64,000 nucleotides of DNA from Litoditis marina (lineage: Eukaryota > Nematoda > Chromadorea > Rhabditida > Rhabditidae). The translations under genes and the position numbers were made by a program. Positions 61,680 to 64,000 of the stretch are shown here, piece after piece (positions within the stretch are counted from its first letter, which is position 1; every line of letters starts with the position of its first letter). The stretch covers positions 11,724,733 through 11,788,732 of the forward strand of contig OZ038437.1 in NCBI GenBank assembly GCA_964036275.1. The letters run 5' to 3'. Below the pieces are notes generated by a model. That model was not told the DNA's origin. It worked only from the letters and a program-made list of their open reading frames with translations, and made no database searches.

Positions 61680-62847
61680 CCGCATTGCTTTCAAAATTTT
61701 TAAAACAGCTATATCTCGGTTATATAGTGTTAAAAGCCGAATATGCTTAATAGTAGGGTAAATCGGGTGTGAAAAATTCATTGGTGTGCTTAAAATTGTA
61801 CGATTTCTACCGTGCATCGAGGTACGGGACGGATGCACGAAAAGTGCACGATTTCGTGCACTGTTTCCGTTCAAAAGTTCATGGTAGATTTCGAATAGGG
61901 CTCTCATGTGGTATGTCAAAAATTAGACGATTCCAACAAAAACGAAGCTCCCAAATCAAAAATAACGGATTTTTGGTCCGTATTGTCCGATTTACGGGCG
62001 AAAGAGACTATTTATGCAAATTTCGCGCACGTTAAAATGTAGATCACAAAATTCTGCTATGGAAAAGTTGTGTTCAAAATAGGAGTTAGAGGGGCGTTTT
62101 TCGAGAAAAACACGTTTTAAAAGTGAAATTGTTGTTGAAAACGCCCTAGGTAAATAATCGATAATCAATATTAGTGTTAAATAATGGTAGGTGTAAGTGA
62201 GTGATTTGGACGGAATAACTCGCTGTAGATTATTAGTACATGATTTTTTGACCCGTTTGATTTTGCACGACCCTTTTATCAAGCTTTGAAGTTATGAACA
62301 TCACACGTTCCGAAAAATTTTAAAATTCGGTATGCGAGGATGCAAAATGGAGCACTCAAAAAAGTTTCTGGGTGTTATGTTGTGTGCATTTGTACAACAG
62401 CCACAACGCAATAAAAATGTAACGCCCAACATGTACATTTGGAAAGTTGTGTTAACTACACCCGTTCGTCGAGTTTCGTACGTTTTTGTACCATTTTAAG
62501 AATTCTGTCGCGTCGCGGTTATATAATGTTAAAAGCCGGATATGCTAAATAGTAGGGTAAATCGAGTGTGCCAAATTCATTGGTGTGCTTAAAATTGTAC
62601 GATTTCTATCGTGCACCGAGGTACGGGACAGATGCACGAAAAGTGCACGATTTCGTGCACTTTTTCTGTCGAAAAGTTCACAGTAGTTTGTAAATAGGGT
62701 TCTCATGTGGTATGCCAAAAATTAGATGATTTCAAGAAAAATGAAGCTCCCGAATCAAAAATACAAATGTGGTAAGGACACAAAGCCGTCATGACACGAA
62801 GCCGTCATGACAAAGTGTGACAATTGCATTGTATAACGCAGAGGGGA
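61680..62847 (-). repeat. 1168-bp unit, Q-r
   Basis: Tandem copy of the preceding unit. Confidence 0.93.
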
Positions 62848-64000
62848 CCGCATTGCTTTCAAAATTTTTAAAACAGCTATATCTCGGTTATATAGTGTTA
62901 AAAGCCGAATATGCTTAATAGTAGGGTAAATCGGGTGTGAAAAATTCATTGGTGTGCTTAAAATTGTACGATTTCTACCGTGCATCGAGGTACGGGACGG
63001 ATGCACGAAAAGTGCACGATTTCGTGCACTGTTTCCGTTCAAAAGTTCATGGTAGATTTCGAATAGGGCTCTCATGTGGTATGTCAAAAATTAGACGATT
63101 CCAACAAAAACGAAGCTCCCAAATCAAAAATAACGGATTTTTGGTCCGTATTGTCCGATTTACGGGCGAAAGAGACTATTTATGCAAATTTCGCGCACGT
63201 TAAAATGTAGATCACAAAATTCTGCTATGGAAAAGTTGTGTTCAAAATAGGAGTTAGAGGGGCGTTTTTCGAGAAAAACACGTTTTAAAAGTGAAATTGT
63301 TGTTGAAAACGCCCTAGGTAAATAATCGATAATCAATATTAGTGTTAAATAATGGTAGGTGTAAGTGAGTGATTTGGACGGAATAACTCGCTGTAGATTA
63401 TTAGTACATGATTTTTTGACCCGTTTGATTTTGCACGACCCTTTTATCAAGCTTTGAAGTTATGAACATCACACGTTCCGAAAATTTTTAAAATTCGGTA
63501 TGCGAGGATGCAAAATGGAGCACTCAAAAAAGTTTCTGAGTGTTATGTTGTGTGCATTTGTACAACAGCCACAACGCAATAGAAATTTAACGCCCAACAT
63601 GTACATTTGGAAAGTTGTGTTAGCTACACCCGTTCGTCGAGTTTCGTACATTTTTGTATCATTTTAAGAATTCTGTCGCGTCGCGTGCACGCGTGTTCAA
63701 AAATTTAAAATAGTATTCGGCTTCAGCAAGTATGATTACATCCGTTCTCCAATTTTTGTCCGATAAAACCTACTTTCAAAATTTTGTCGCGTCGCGTGCG
63801 CGCGTGCGCGATATTACAAAATTTTGAATATCATTGTTTGTGAGTTCTTTCGATTTAGATACGAATCAGAAAAAAGTATTTTGAAAAACATTAATTTTGA
63901 AGCATTTTATCGTGATTTCGCTTGCCATGTGTCTTGAGACTGTGCCATGGAAACATGGAACATGGAAAGGGTGACATTAGCATTGTATGGGGGGCGGGGA
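62848..64000 (-). repeat. 1153-bp unit, Q-s
   Basis: Matches 52386-53538. The window stops exactly at its terminal GGGGA, so the array presumably continues; the rule seen elsewhere predicts a P unit next. Confidence 0.93.

Noticed and set aside
1..64000. Bacterial or viral origin of the window
   Set aside because: No coding density, operons, tRNAs or replication genes; 64 kb of tandem satellite and non-autonomous modules fits eukaryotic heterochromatin. The species cannot be named from this.
1..64000. Centromeric or telomeric identity of the array
   Set aside because: No short telomere-type repeat is present, and satellite structure alone cannot show centromere function; centromeric histone mapping would be needed.

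Overview
The window is almost pure repetitive DNA and holds no gene I can support. I found no conserved protein domain, tRNA, rRNA, CRISPR array or operon. AT-rich DNA studded with unsuppressed CpG-rich boxes, kilobase-scale satellites and minisatellite-bearing non-autonomous elements point to a eukaryotic nuclear heterochromatic block. An invertebrate with little CpG depletion is my guess, but the sequence alone does not fix the species.

One rule organises all 64 kb. Sixty times the + strand carries the same terminus, GCATTGTAT, then 7-11 bases, then GGGGA. Each time this is the right edge of a module and the next module starts at the following base. Read on the minus strand, every module begins TCCCC(7-11 nt)ATACAATGC. 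That looks like a Helitron 5' end (TC start, TATA-like motif just inside). The sequence abutting it is not constant. Among 59 in-window junctions it is TGGTTTTCC 41 times, the hairpin CTAGACGCC..GGCGTCTAG 6 times, CCCATTTTC 6 times, CCGCATTGC 5 times and TGGAATGC once. Read on the minus strand, the six hairpin modules end in a perfect hairpin finishing in CTAG followed by T, a plausible Helitron 3' end. My reading is a head-to-tail array of non-autonomous Helitron-like elements on the minus strand, with their tandem derivatives grown into satellites.

Layout: 1-9526, 836-bp satellite (11.4 units). 9527-12096, hairpin module with an internal 118-bp CpG satellite. 12097-17543, large hairpin module (118-bp satellite, 30/48-bp minisatellite, two copies of a ~670-bp backbone with a foldback between them). 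17544-22559, six 836-bp units. 22560-24479, hairpin module. 24480-41199, twenty 836-bp units. 41200-44959 and 46329-50088, a 3760-bp block repeated 5129 bp apart, separated by a deleted hybrid unit and one 836-bp unit. 50089-51026, short hairpin module whose last 191 bp are tandemly duplicated at 51027-51217. 51218-64000, eleven 1153-1173-bp units that mix two left halves and two right halves under a strict junction rule.

The parts do not work together as genes. They share a 5' terminus, a ~690-bp core, a CpG-rich 117/118-bp repeat and a GGCCTGC minisatellite motif. The most interesting aspect is structural: a fixed 5' end joined to changing partners, swapped tails at a fixed point, and what looks like the first step of a new tandem repeat. 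Long open frames occur because several repeat periods are multiples of three; I treat them as repeat-derived.
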